Below, one piece after another: positions 7,727-16,682 of a stretch of 59,301 bases of DNA. Below the pieces are notes generated by a model that had not been told where the DNA came from, did not search any database, and saw nothing but the letters and a program-made list of their open reading frames with translations. Every line of letters starts with the position of its first letter. The first letter of the stretch is position 1. The DNA is from an uncultured Polaribacter sp. (GTDB lineage: Bacteria > Bacteroidota > Bacteroidia > Flavobacteriales > Flavobacteriaceae), in contig CAJQQH010000076.1 in NCBI GenBank assembly GCA_905480405.1, positions 1 through 59,301 of the forward strand, read 5' to 3'. Both the position numbers and the translations under genes were made by a program.

Positions 7727-9640
7727 TTAAAAACTAGAAACTTTGGCCTCTAATTCTTCCCATTTTTCCATTACTGTATCTAATTTTGCTTTTTTTGCTT
7801 TGTATTTTTCAAAGAAGTTTGGTCTTGCAGAAACTTCATCATAATTCTGAGCTAATTCCAAATCTATTTTTGCAATTTCTTTTTCTAAATCTGCAATCTC
7901 AGTTTCAACATTAGATAGCTTATTTTTTAATTTTTTAAGCTGTTTCTCTTGGTCTCTAGATAATTGATGTGCTTCTTTCTTAGAAGAATCTTTATCAACC
8001 TTTACAACGGTTCTTTTCTCTGCTTCCCTTAAGTTTTCTATTTTATGCTGCTCTAAGAAATAATCTATATCACCTAAATATTCTTTGATCTCTTTGTCTT
8101 TAAAACCATAAACTGTTGATGTTAAACCTTGTAAAAAATCTCTATCGTGAGAAACCACAATTAAAGTTCCATTAAAGTTATTCAGCGCTTCTTTTAATAC
8201 TGTTTTAGAAGCAATATCTAAGTGATTGGTTGGCTCATCCATTATTAAAACATTAAAAGGCTGTAATAATAATTTACATAAAGCTAACCTATTTCTTTCT
8301 CCACCCGAAAGCACTTTTGCTTTTTTATCTACTGCATCTCCACCAAACAAAAAAGAACCTAACATATCTCTAACACGCATTCTGTTAGTATCTGTGGCAG
8401 CATCTTCCATTATTTCTAAAACTGTTTTCTCTGGCGGCAATTCTTCCGATTGATTTTGAGCAAAATATCCAATCTCTACATTATGACCTATTTTTAAATG
8501 TCCTTCGAAAGGAATTTCTCCAACCATCATTTTTGCCAGAGTAGATTTCCCTTGCCCGTTCTGACCAACAAATGCGATTTTACTATTTCTTTCAATCAAT
8601 AAATCTACATCCTCTAAAACATGTTTATCACCATAACTCTTACATAAGTTTTCTGCTTCTACAATAATTTTTCCTGGTTCTTTAGATATCGCAAAACGAA
8701 CATTCATTGCTTGGTTATCATCTTGGTCAACTTCAATTAATTCAACTTTATCAAGTTGTTTCATTAAAGACTGCGCCATAGATGCTTTACTTGCTTTCGC
8801 TTTAAACTTATTAATTAAGTGCTGTTTTTGCTTAATTTCTTTCTCTTGATTTTTTTGAGCCTGCAATTGCTTCTCTTTAATTTCTCCTCTTAAAAGTAAA
8901 AACTGAGAATAAGGCTTTTTATAATCGTAAATTTGACCTAAAGAAATTTCTATAGTTCTATTTGTTACATTATCTAAAAACATTTTATCATGCGATACTA
9001 AAACAATAGCTCCAGAATATCCTTTTAAGAAATTCTCTAACCAAATAATAGATTCAATATCTAAGTGATTGGTTGGCTCATCTAATAATAAAATATCATT
9101 ATTCTGTAAAAGTAGTTTTGCTAATTCAATACGCATTCTCCATCCTCCAGAAAACGTGCTTGTTAATTTATCAAAATCTTCTCTTTGAAAACCTAAACCT
9201 TGTAAAATTTTCTCGGTATCACCCTGATAATTATAACCTCCTAACAGCTCATAACGTTCTGTGTTTTCTGTTAAATCGATTATTAATTGGCTGTAAGCTT
9301 CGCTTTCATAGTCTGTTCTTGTTGCAAGTTGATTGTTAATTTCATCTAATTGCAACTCAATTTCTTTAATTTCTTCAAAGGCTTGGTACGCTTCTTCTAA
9401 AATAGTTCTTCCTTCTACAAAGTCTATATCTTGTCTTAAAAAACCAATTTGAACATCTTTATCAAATGCCATTGTACCACTGCTTTCTATGTCTTTAGAA
9501 AGCACTTTTAAAAGCGTAGATTTACCTGCTCCGTTTTTTCCAATTAATCCTATTCTATCACCTTTATTTAATTTAAAAGTGATTCCTGAAAATAAATCTG
9601 TTCCCATAAAGGAAACCGTTAAGTTGTGTACGTTTAACAT
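7727..9640 (-). CDS. ABC-F family ATP-binding protein
   Basis: A 637-residue soluble protein with two ATPase domains and no membrane segments, the hallmark of the ABC-F translation factors that act on the ribosome. The first domain has Walker A GLIGKNGAGKST (31-42), signature FSGGWRMR and Walker B LLLDEPTNHLD; the second has VGQNGQGKST (about 357-366), LSGGERNR and LIMDEPTNHLD. A Lys-rich interdomain linker (about 250-300) and a C-terminal coiled coil (about 555-637) resemble the YheS/Uup subgroup. It probably relieves stalled ribosomes; antibiotic protection is possible in the family but nothing here points to it. It has its own promoter overlapping that of the divergent DUF983 gene, and a strong terminator. 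Confidence 0.92.
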   Translation of the reverse strand: MLNVHNLTVSFMGTDLFSGITFKLNKGDRIGLIGKNGAGKSTLLKVLSKDIESSGTMAFDKDVQIGFLRQDIDFVEGRTILEEAYQAFEEIKEIELQLDEINNQLATRTDYESEAYSQLIIDLTENTERYELLGGYNYQGDTEKILQGLGFQREDFDKLTSTFSGGWRMRIELAKLLLQNNDILLLDEPTNHLDIESIIWLENFLKGYSGAIVLVSHDKMFLDNVTNRTIEISLGQIYDYKKPYSQFLLLRGEIKEKQLQAQKNQEKEIKQKQHLINKFKAKASKASMAQSLMKQLDKVELIEVDQDDNQAMNVRFAISKEPGKIIVEAENLCKSYGDKHVLEDVDLLIERNSKIAFVGQNGQGKSTLAKMMVGEIPFEGHLKIGHNVEIGYFAQNQSEELPPEKTVLEIMEDAATDTNRMRVRDMLGSFLFGGDAVDKKAKVLSGGERNRLALCKLLLQPFNVLIMDEPTNHLDIASKTVLKEALNNFNGTLIVVSHDRDFLQGLTSTVYGFKDKEIKEYLGDIDYFLEQHKIENLREAEKRTVVKVDKDSSKKEAHQLSRDQEKQLKKLKNKLSNVETEIADLEKEIAKIDLELAQNYDEVSARPNFFEKYKAKKAKLDTVMEKWEELEAKVSSF

Positions 9641-9658
9641 TAAATGTAATAAATGTTA

Positions 9659-9691
9659 CAAAGTTAGAATGATAAAAATTTATCTTTGCAA
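9659..9691 (-). promoter_or_regulatory. Promoter of the ABC-F gene
   Basis: Minus strand: TTG at 9691-9689, a 22 bp spacer, and TAACTTTG at 9666-9659, matching TTG-N17-23-TAnnTTTG. The -7 element ends 19 bp before the ATG at 9640. It overlaps the divergent promoter of the DUF983 gene. Confidence 0.65.
9681..9688 (+). promoter_or_regulatory. Candidate -7 element of the DUF983 gene
   Basis: TATCTTTG matches TAnnTTTG exactly and lies 28 bp before the ATG at 9717. There is no clean TTG at -33 (TGTTACA is the nearest). The spacer of the divergent promoter contains this element. Confidence 0.55.
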
Positions 9692-9716
9692 AAGTATATA
9701 AAATTTTAAGGTTAAT

Positions 9717-10103
9717 ATGTTTAAAAAAGGAACTAAATTATACAGTATTTCAAAAGGAAAGTGTCCTAAATGTCATGAAGGCGATTTTTTTAAATTTGGT
9801 TTTACATTTAACCCTACTAAAGTTACCAAAATATATGACAATTGTACTAAATGTAATTTAAAATATATGTTAGAGCCTTCCTTTTTTTATGGAGCTATGT
9901 ACATAAATTATGGTATAACTGTTGCCATTTCTGTAATCGTTTTTTTAATTGTAAAACTTGGTTTTCAACTTAATTTATTACAATCTTTTATTGCCGTTTT
10001 TTCTGCTTTGTTAATTTTAGCTCCTCTAAATCTTAGGTTAGCAAGAATACTTTGGATAAATATGTTTGTGTCTTTCGAACCCAAAACAACTGATATTCAG
10101 TAA
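9717..10103 (+). CDS. DUF983 membrane protein
   Basis: A 128-residue protein with two CxxC pairs (C16/C19 in KCPKCHEG and C43/C46 in CTKCNLKY), which look like a zinc ribbon, followed by the family motif EPSFFYGAMYINY (about 53-65) and two membrane helices (about 66-84 and 88-106). The arrangement is the whole of the DUF983 family. Its role is unknown. It is divergent from the ABC-F gene, with overlapping promoters. The family assignment is confident; no function should be inferred. Confidence 0.88.
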   Translation: MFKKGTKLYSISKGKCPKCHEGDFFKFGFTFNPTKVTKIYDNCTKCNLKYMLEPSFFYGAMYINYGITVAISVIVFLIVKLGFQLNLLQSFIAVFSALLILAPLNLRLARILWINMFVSFEPKTTDIQ

Positions 10104-10119
10104 TTTTATCTACTTTTGG

Positions 10120-10170
10120 GTATAAATACGGTAGTATTAATACTATTTTAAAGTGATCTTTGTCACTTTA
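10120..10170 (+). promoter_or_regulatory. Operator-like palindromes upstream of the TPR kinase gene
   Basis: Three symmetric elements are packed into 51 bp before the ATG at 10179: GTATAAATAC (10120-10129); GTATTAATAC (10134-10143), which extends to the perfect 14-bp palindrome TAGTATTAATACTA (10132-10145); and an 8-bp inverted repeat TAAAGTGA / TCACTTTA (10149-10156 and 10163-10170) with a 6-bp loop. The first two are a 14-bp-spaced direct repeat of GTATnAATAC. They look like sites for a dimeric regulator, perhaps the NarL-type product of the same operon. Confidence 0.5.
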
Positions 10171-10178
10171 CCCAAATT

Positions 10179-12203
10179 ATGAAAACAAAGGTTATTTCTT
10201 TCTTACTTTTATTCTATTGTTTTTTAATGTTTTCCCAAGAAAAAGAGGAATACTTTCAAAAAATAATTGACACCACTACAAACGAAAAATTAAAATTAGC
10301 TTCTTTAGATAGTTTAACCCTTAATCAACAAAAGGTAAAAGATTACATAAAATATGCTACTTGGTCTGAAACATATATAGACTTAGCAATTAAGCTAAAA
10401 AAATACGAAGAGGCAGCTAAAAAAGCTAATAACGCGTTCTACAATGTTAATGTTGTTTTAGGAGACACAGATAGAGCATTTGCTCTTTACAAAAAAATAG
10501 AAAAACATATAAACAAAATAGATAACAAAAGAGTTATTGGAACAATGTTTCTTAAAAAGGGTGGTGGTTATTTCAATTTAAACAAACTAGATGATGCTTT
10601 AAAAAATTATGAAAAAGCAATTTCTTTTTACGGAAAAACTAAAAGAGATTCTATAAGTATTGCAGATTCTTATTTTTTTATTGGACAAGTTGAGTTTGAG
10701 AAAAGAAATTTTATAGCCTCTATTTCAAAATTTAAGATTGCTTCTTCTTATTATGAAAATCTAAAGGACACCGACTATTTATTTAAAACCTGGGGAAACA
10801 TTATTAATATTTATGGAGCAGCCGGTTTTATTGATAAAACAATTAAAGAGCGTACCGAATTGATAAATAAGAAAATTTCTTTAAAACACTTATCTGGAAT
10901 AGAAGTAGATTACTACAACCTTGCTAATAATTACCACAAAAAAGGGAATTATAAAAAGCAAGAAGAGTTTTTATTACTTTCTAATAAGCATTTAAAAAAA
11001 GCAAAAGAATTTAAAAATTTTAAAAGTATATTAATTAATGGTGCTTTATGTGAATATTATCTAGATAAAGATATTACCAAAGCATCAAAACATTTTAACA
11101 TTGCTAAAGAAAGGGCTAAAGGAAAGCAAAAAAGAGGTTATGAAGAAACTGCTTTTAATATGATAAAAGCAAAATATCTTTTTAAAAGAAAAAAATATTT
11201 TGAAGCCCAAAAACTTTCAGAAAAAACTCTAATTTTAGAAGAAAATAATAAAAACACAGATCATGTTAAAGATTTATATAATTTACTGTATAAAATACAT
11301 GAAAAACAAAAACAGTACGAGAATTCATTAAAATATTATAAAAAATATAGCTCACTTAAAGACTCTTTACAAGACATTACAAAATTAAATGCACTATCCT
11401 ACTATCAAACTTTATACGAAACGGAGCGAAAAGAAAAAGAAATAGATATACAAAAGTCAACTTTAAAAATTTTAGCAAAAGAAAACGAAGCAAAACAACG
11501 TTTATTAATTTCTGGAGGAATTGCTGCTGTATTACTATTTTTAATATTCTATTTATATAGAAACAGACAATTGGCTATAAAAAAAGCTAAAATGAAAGAA
11601 GAATATTCTCACAACCTATTACTTTCTCAAGAAGAAGAACGTAAAAGAATTTCAAAAGATTTACACGATAGCTTAGGCCAGAGCTTATTATTAATAAAAA
11701 ATAAAGTATCATTAAAAAGCGATGATAAAACAAAAGAATTGGTAAATAATGCTATTGAAGAAATGAGAACAATTTCTAGAGTGTTACATCCTTTTCAATT
11801 AGAAGACATAGGCATTAGTAAGGCTTTAGACAACCTTATTAATCAGCTAGATGAAAGTTACGAAAAAACCTATATTTTTGGTAATATAGACGATATAGCA
11901 AACAAATTAAATCAAGACCAAGAAGTAAACATTTTTAGAATTATACAAGAATGTTTATCTAATGTTATAAAGCATGCAAAAGCAGATTCTGCAAAAGTTA
12001 CTTTAATAAATAACAATACTGAAATCTTAATTTCTATAAAAGATAATGGTCTGGGTTTCGATTTTTCCGAGAGATATAATGATTTTAAAAGTTTAGGCCT
12101 AAAAACCATAAAAGAAAGAGTTAGATTTTTAAAAGGAACTTTAAAAATTGATTCTATAAAAGGAAAAGGAACTACTTTTAACATTCAATTTCCAATAAAA
12201 TGA
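10179..12203 (+). CDS. TPR-containing NarX/DesK-type sensor histidine kinase
   Basis: A 674-residue membrane kinase with a signal peptide (MKTKVISFLLLFYCFLMFSQ), TPR repeats over about 55-400 predicted in the periplasm, a coiled coil (about 410-440), one membrane helix (about 442-461), and a HisKA_3 dimerisation domain with the phospho-acceptor H496 in RKRISKDLHDSLGQ. A HATPase_c domain follows, with its N-box in IIQECLSNVIKHA and the G1 box DNGLGFD. Its stop codon overlaps the start of the LuxR-type regulator by 4 bp (ATGA), so the two are translationally coupled partners. The signal it senses is not evident; the TPR region suggests a protein-protein cue. Palindromes upstream suggest autoregulation. 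Confidence 0.94.
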   Translation: MKTKVISFLLLFYCFLMFSQEKEEYFQKIIDTTTNEKLKLASLDSLTLNQQKVKDYIKYATWSETYIDLAIKLKKYEEAAKKANNAFYNVNVVLGDTDRAFALYKKIEKHINKIDNKRVIGTMFLKKGGGYFNLNKLDDALKNYEKAISFYGKTKRDSISIADSYFFIGQVEFEKRNFIASISKFKIASSYYENLKDTDYLFKTWGNIINIYGAAGFIDKTIKERTELINKKISLKHLSGIEVDYYNLANNYHKKGNYKKQEEFLLLSNKHLKKAKEFKNFKSILINGALCEYYLDKDITKASKHFNIAKERAKGKQKRGYEETAFNMIKAKYLFKRKKYFEAQKLSEKTLILEENNKNTDHVKDLYNLLYKIHEKQKQYENSLKYYKKYSSLKDSLQDITKLNALSYYQTLYETERKEKEIDIQKSTLKILAKENEAKQRLLISGGIAAVLLFLIFYLYRNRQLAIKKAKMKEEYSHNLLLSQEEERKRISKDLHDSLGQSLLLIKNKVSLKSDDKTKELVNNAIEEMRTISRVLHPFQLEDIGISKALDNLINQLDESYEKTYIFGNIDDIANKLNQDQEVNIFRIIQECLSNVIKHAKADSAKVTLINNNTEILISIKDNGLGFDFSERYNDFKSLGLKTIKERVRFLKGTLKIDSIKGKGTTFNIQFPIK

Positions 12204-12832
12204 GGAATTTAGAAATTTTTATAGCTGATGATCATCCAATTCTATTAAAAGGATTAGAAGAAATATTAGTTGAAAAAAAATTTAAAGTAGTTGGTAAAGC
12301 CACAGATGGCCAATCTGCTTTAAACTTTATCATTAAAAACTCACCAGAAATTGCCATTTTAGATGTAGAAATGCCCTTAAAAACTGGAATTGAAATTGCA
12401 AAAGAGTGTAAAAAAAATAACATTAGTACTAAAATCGTTTTAATAACACTGCACAAAGAAATAGATTTATATTTGATGGCTAAAGAAATTGGTGTTTTTG
12501 GTTACATACTTAAAGAATTTGCAATAGATGAAATTGAATCTTGTTTAGAATCTGTTTCTAACAACATACCATATTTTAGTAAAGAATTAAAAAAACATAT
12601 TGGTTTTACAGAAGAAAACAATGATATCTTAAAAAAACTATCCTTATCAGAAAAAAGAATATTAAAGTTAATTTCTCAACACAAAACGAATAAGGAAATT
12701 GGTCATTTACTTTTTATCTCTCCACGAACAGTAGAAAAACATAGATCTAAAGTTATTTTAAAATTAGACTTATCTAGAGAAACTGGTTCTCTATTAACTT
12801 GGGTATTAAAAAATAGACACCTATTTAAGTAG
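12200..12832 (+). CDS. NarL/FixJ-family response regulator
   Basis: A 210-residue two-component regulator. The receiver domain (about 3-120) has the acidic pair D10/D11 (ADDHP), phospho-acceptor D55 in AILDVEMP, and the switch and lysine region LITLHKE / GYILKEF. The C-terminus (about 145-205) is a LuxR/GerE helix-turn-helix domain with the typical LSEKRILKLISQHKTNKEIG and SPRTVEKHRSKV. It overlaps the kinase gene by 4 bp and is its cognate partner. A GGGT-type inverted repeat lies just after the stop (12832-12844), and palindromes upstream of the kinase are candidate binding sites. Confidence 0.94.
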   Translation: MRNLEIFIADDHPILLKGLEEILVEKKFKVVGKATDGQSALNFIIKNSPEIAILDVEMPLKTGIEIAKECKKNNISTKIVLITLHKEIDLYLMAKEIGVFGYILKEFAIDEIESCLESVSNNIPYFSKELKKHIGFTEENNDILKKLSLSEKRILKLISQHKTNKEIGHLLFISPRTVEKHRSKVILKLDLSRETGSLLTWVLKNRHLFK

Positions 12833-12904
12833 GGTATTAACACCCGCAAAATTTACAAATAATATATAGATATTTGTATTTAACTAACCAAAACTTTTTT
12901 GAAT

Positions 12905-13057
12905 ATGTTAATTATTAACTTAATTTCAAAAAAAATTGCAAAAATAAGAGTTAAAAGAAATTTTTACAGAGAACGTAGAATTGCTAACAATCCAAGAAAG
13001 CAATACAATTACTACATGAAAAAATGTGATCTATCAAAAAGAAGAAGTGAAAATTAA
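12905..13057 (+). CDS. Candidate small, very basic protein (50 aa)
   Basis: An ATG at 12905 opens 50 codons ending in TAA at 13057. The product begins with a short hydrophobic stretch (MLIINLISKKIAKI) and is then strongly basic (RVKRNFYRERRIANNPRKQ), with a net charge well above +10. The terminator hairpin at 13081-13110 lies 24 bp past its stop, which gives it the layout of a real transcription unit. I do not recognise a family. Ribosomal proteins of similar charge exist but the sequence is not one I know. It may be a nucleic-acid or membrane-binding peptide, or not translated at all. Confidence 0.5.
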   Translation: MLIINLISKKIAKIRVKRNFYRERRIANNPRKQYNYYMKKCDLSKRRSEN

Positions 13058-13080
13058 AAATTATCAATTCCCCAACAAAA

Positions 13081-13110
13081 AAACGGCTCTTATTTTTAGA
13101 GCCGTTTTTT
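13081..13110. terminator. Bidirectional terminator
   Basis: AACGGCTCT (13082-13090) pairs with AGAGCCGTT (13098-13106), with a T-run to 13111 on the plus strand and an A-run before the stem that gives a T-run on the minus strand. It sits between the small ORF and the convergent FAD oxidoreductase gene, whose stop codon it touches. Confidence 0.85.
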
Positions 13111-14153
13111 TACTTTTTAAACCTTTTTATATCTATTTCTATATCTAATTCTTCATTATTTTCAAGATGATTAAATAGATTTTTAGCTACAGTAGGTGCA
13201 ATCATAACTCCACGCGTTCCTAGACCGTTTAAAACAACTAATTGTTTGTATGTATCATGAATACCTACCAAAGGTCTTCTGCCAGCAACTGTAGGTCTAA
13301 TTCCAGCAGATTGAGAAACAATTGTATAAGGAACATCAATTACTTTCTTTAACTTGTCTATTAATTCGTCTTTTCCTTCCTTTGAAGGGTTAGAGGTTTT
13401 ATCTGTCCAATTAAAAGTAGCACCTACTTTGTAATAATTATTTCCTATAGGAAGTACAAAAAGTGTAGATTTTAATAAAAAATCTATATTTAATTCCGGC
13501 GCATGAATGGTTAATAATTCTCCTTTTGCTTCGTTTAAAGGTAGATAATTAAAAAAAGGATTCTGTTTAATTCCAAAACCTTCGCAAAAAACTATTTTTG
13601 AGGCAGTAATATCTTTATATACTAATATTTCGTTATCAGTATTTAGCTTTAAATGCTTAAATTTTTCAAATTGGATTAACCCATTTCCTTTAAGATAATC
13701 TCTATAAGAGCTAACCAACTTCTCTGTATCTATTCTACCAGCTTCATTTACATTTCCAAAACTAAAATCTGCAATAACTCCATTATAGGATTTCGAATCT
13801 AAGCAAGCATCTAAATAATCAACTAATTTTGGTTTATCTAAAGCTGAGAACCAATTATTCTGATCTTCTATAGATTTAAAGGCTTTTTTAATTACAAACT
13901 TTTGATCAATTTTTATATGTAATCGATCTTCTATTCTTTTATAAAAAGGCAACGCAATTTTTAACTGCTCTTTTGCATTCCAAACTGGTGTAAATCTTTT
14001 TAAAATTACAGGATTATAAACACCACCAGCTACTAAGGATGATGTTTGAGAATCATCTTCAAATACCAAAAAAGTTTTATTTGCCTCAATTAACTCTTCA
14101 ACAAAAGCCAAACCTGCTAAACCTAAACCAACAATTATATAATCTACTTTCAC
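13110..14153 (-). CDS. FAD-dependent oxidoreductase (DAO family)
   Basis: A 347-residue protein with an N-terminal dinucleotide-binding motif IIVGLGLAGLAF (about 6-17), an acidic strand end (FLVFEDD), and the DAO-family C-terminal signature GIRPTVAGRRPLVG (about 285-298) followed by LNGLGTRGVMIAP. The family includes D-amino-acid oxidases, glycine oxidase and the oxidase half of MnmC; the substrate cannot be told from the sequence. It is a monocistronic unit between two hairpin terminators. The cofactor and fold are secure. Confidence 0.85.
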   Translation of the reverse strand: MKVDYIIVGLGLAGLAFVEELIEANKTFLVFEDDSQTSSLVAGGVYNPVILKRFTPVWNAKEQLKIALPFYKRIEDRLHIKIDQKFVIKKAFKSIEDQNNWFSALDKPKLVDYLDACLDSKSYNGVIADFSFGNVNEAGRIDTEKLVSSYRDYLKGNGLIQFEKFKHLKLNTDNEILVYKDITASKIVFCEGFGIKQNPFFNYLPLNEAKGELLTIHAPELNIDFLLKSTLFVLPIGNNYYKVGATFNWTDKTSNPSKEGKDELIDKLKKVIDVPYTIVSQSAGIRPTVAGRRPLVGIHDTYKQLVVLNGLGTRGVMIAPTVAKNLFNHLENNEELDIEIDIKRFKK

Positions 14154-14180
14154 GCAGTAAAAGTACTTTTTTAAAACTAA

Positions 14181-14209
14181 AAAAGCGTTCCAAAAATAGG
14201 AACGCTTTT
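14181..14209 (-). terminator. Terminator of the gldKLMN operon
   Basis: A perfect 11-bp stem: AAAAGCGTTCC (14181-14191) with GGAACGCTTTT (14199-14209) around a 7-nt loop. On the minus strand it is followed by a T-run. It lies 24 bp after the gldN stop codon. Confidence 0.85.
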
Positions 14210-14232
14210 AAATATTTTATAAAAAAATGTAA

Positions 14233-15087
14233 TTAGTAATTCCACATATCCATTTCTCTATTTCTAATATCTTCTTTTATTTTATTTGCTTCTAATAATT
14301 GGAATAAAGAGTTACCACGAACATAATCTTCAATAGCTCTATTTCCATAAATATTTTCTTCTCTAACTATAACCGAACTAAATCTTCTAGCGTTTAATAA
14401 GTGATCGTATGAAATTGGGTGTGAAGCATTTTTAGGATTAAATACTTTAGCATTATGTAAAACATCTCTTGCTGTTGGAAAGAAAATCCAGAATAATTCA
14501 TATAAATTCTCATCTTCAACATTCTCTACACCAATTGTTTGAACATCTTTTCCCATTGGCGCTAGAGCCAATAATCTATATTTCATTTCTCCTTGGCGTT
14601 TATCAAAATACCACATCCCTTTTAACATATATCCTTCTACATCTTGAGTTTGAATTCTAAATGTATCTGTATATCCGTTTTCTTCTCTTACATTAACTAA
14701 TCTAGAGTCTATTTCATCTTGTGTAATTTTAGATGTAAAAAAAGAATCTGTATAAGCTTCTTTTATTTTACCTTGCTTAATTCCTTTAATTAAAGAATCA
14801 AATAAAGATCTTCTATCAGAAGAAATACTTGTTGTATCAATAGGAAAATAGTATGGTAAATTTATTTTTTGATTTAAATCTACAAATTCCCAAACAACTT
14901 TAGACCACATAATATCTCTATCATCGACATATCCATAAGGAATTGGTCCGTCATTATCTGAAGTTAATTGTTGTTCGTTTTTCTTACCTATATCACCTAC
15001 AGACTTTGCATTTAGTAAATTTGACTGGGCATTTACTATACCAGAAGTCAAAAAGACAAAAAATATTATGAAACAATTTCTAACCAT
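14233..15087 (-). CDS. gldN: Gliding motility / type IX secretion protein GldN
   Basis: A 284-residue periplasmic protein with a signal peptide (1-20, cleavage near VNAQ). It has the GldN/PorN core, seen in DDRDIMWSKVVWEFVDLNQK and the DTFRIQTQDVEGYMLKGMW stretch. GldN associates with the lipoprotein GldK to form the ring beneath the outer membrane that is part of the T9SS. It is the last gene of gldK-L-M-N, starting 17 bp after the gldM stop, and is followed by a hairpin terminator. The length and order match those in gliding Flavobacteriaceae, so identification is confident. Confidence 0.95.
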   Translation of the reverse strand: MVRNCFIIFFVFLTSGIVNAQSNLLNAKSVGDIGKKNEQQLTSDNDGPIPYGYVDDRDIMWSKVVWEFVDLNQKINLPYYFPIDTTSISSDRRSLFDSLIKGIKQGKIKEAYTDSFFTSKITQDEIDSRLVNVREENGYTDTFRIQTQDVEGYMLKGMWYFDKRQGEMKYRLLALAPMGKDVQTIGVENVEDENLYELFWIFFPTARDVLHNAKVFNPKNASHPISYDHLLNARRFSSVIVREENIYGNRAIEDYVRGNSLFQLLEANKIKEDIRNREMDMWNY

Positions 15088-15103
15088 ATTCTTTTTTTTT
15101 ATT

Positions 15104-16639
15104 CTAATTCGTTAATTCTATATTAACAGGTAATACCTTTTTAAGCTTGTAAGAGTTACCTACAATAGATGCTTTAATATCGTAAATATTAATAATATCG
15201 CCTCTTTTTGCTTTAGATAATTTCTGTTTAGCAGCCGCATTTAATCTAGAACCATTAACTATAATTGTTAATTGACCAGGTACTTTTATTTTAAATCCTG
15301 TTACTTTTAACTTTAAATCGAACATAAAATCTGGTAAACCTGCGCTAATTGGCGCATTAGATAAACCTGATTTTGGCATTCTTACAGTACCAAACTGATT
15401 ACGAACAGACCCCATTGCTGCAGGAATATCTTTTACCCTAAAAGTCTTTTTAGAGTTAACAGTTTTACCACTACTTAGTTTTGCGCTAACGTTAATTACA
15501 GCCGTATTTCCTGCTGCAGGTCTCATACTATATTTACCTTTACTACCTGTTAATCTTCCACCTGTTGCAGAAACTTTTAAATTATTATCTCCAACACCAG
15601 GTAAAGAAACTGAAATTGGATTATCTAACCCTCTATAAACAACATTCATAGCATCTGCAGAAACTACAGCACTACTTGGTTCTGCAATTACAGAATATTT
15701 ACTTTCAAATTCTACTGGAACATCTTCACCATTTTCTTTAAAGAAAATAGTTCCTTTAATTTTTTTCTCCCCTACATTACCAGCAGACATGTTAAGAATA
15801 ACTTGCCCATCTTTAACTGAGTTTGTTGCATCTTTACCATTTAAAATTACTTTATTTGGTACTAAAGTAGCATCATATCTACCTAAAACAACCTGACCAG
15901 TAACTTTTTCACCAGCAAAATAAGCTGTTTTATCTAGACTAACAATACCTTTATAATTGTTTAAAGATAAAGCTTCTTCCATTTTACCTCCTAATAAACC
16001 AGATACAATATCAGCTTCTGTATTTTTAATATCAGCTTGCATTTGTGTAAGATTTGTTAAAGAAGCTACTAAAGGAAAACCTTCATATCTGTAATTTAAC
16101 CAAGGTATTACTTTACCATCTTTATTTGTTGCTTCATCTGTATTAAACCTTTTATTAATTAAAGACTCATAGCTATTTCCAGAACCTAGTTCTGTATTTA
16201 CATTTGTTCTATAGCTATTAACTTTATCTAAAAACTCTTGCCCTTCAGGAGTAAAACCATCACCTTTAAAGAAATAAGTATCTAAAAAATCTGTTTTATC
16301 CATAGACTCATAATCAGTCTTTACTTCAATATCTGTAGTCATCTTAGATTTTAATTCATTTAAATATGAATAAAAATCTGAAGAATACTTCTTTATTTTT
16401 AATGCTTGTTCATTTAGTTTTCCAAATTTTTCAGATTGCTCTGAAGCTTTTGTTGCTAAATTAGCATAAGATTGCTTATTTTTTTCTGTTGTTGAAACGT
16501 TGTTAGACGCCAACTTTTCATTCATAAATCCAAAAGCTGATAAAACTTCTTTACTCATGTTCATTGCTAACATAGCAATAAATACAAGGTACATTAAGTT
16601 TATCATCTTCTGTCTTGCAGACATTTTTCCTCCAGCCAT
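15104..16639 (-). CDS. gldM: Type IX secretion motor protein GldM
   Basis: A 511-residue protein anchored by one N-terminal membrane helix (about 10-30, KMINLMYLVFIAMLAMNMSK), with a long periplasmic part made of a helical domain (about 35-220) and beta-rich domains (about 220-511). This matches GldM/PorM, whose dimer spans the periplasm and, with GldL, forms the proton-driven rotary motor of the T9SS and gliding machinery. The start MAGGKMSARQKM is the family's usual one. It lies 43 bp after gldL in the same operon. Full length; nothing missing. Confidence 0.97.
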   Translation of the reverse strand: MAGGKMSARQKMINLMYLVFIAMLAMNMSKEVLSAFGFMNEKLASNNVSTTEKNKQSYANLATKASEQSEKFGKLNEQALKIKKYSSDFYSYLNELKSKMTTDIEVKTDYESMDKTDFLDTYFFKGDGFTPEGQEFLDKVNSYRTNVNTELGSGNSYESLINKRFNTDEATNKDGKVIPWLNYRYEGFPLVASLTNLTQMQADIKNTEADIVSGLLGGKMEEALSLNNYKGIVSLDKTAYFAGEKVTGQVVLGRYDATLVPNKVILNGKDATNSVKDGQVILNMSAGNVGEKKIKGTIFFKENGEDVPVEFESKYSVIAEPSSAVVSADAMNVVYRGLDNPISVSLPGVGDNNLKVSATGGRLTGSKGKYSMRPAAGNTAVINVSAKLSSGKTVNSKKTFRVKDIPAAMGSVRNQFGTVRMPKSGLSNAPISAGLPDFMFDLKLKVTGFKIKVPGQLTIIVNGSRLNAAAKQKLSKAKRGDIINIYDIKASIVGNSYKLKKVLPVNIELTN

Positions 16640-16682
16640 ATCTTAATTAGTTTGTTTTAAGTTATATATTTAATTGAACTAA

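Noticed and set aside
7727..9640. ABC-F gene as an antibiotic-resistance determinant
   Set aside because: Its sequence resembles housekeeping Uup/YheS-type members, its base composition matches neighbours, and no mobile context exists.
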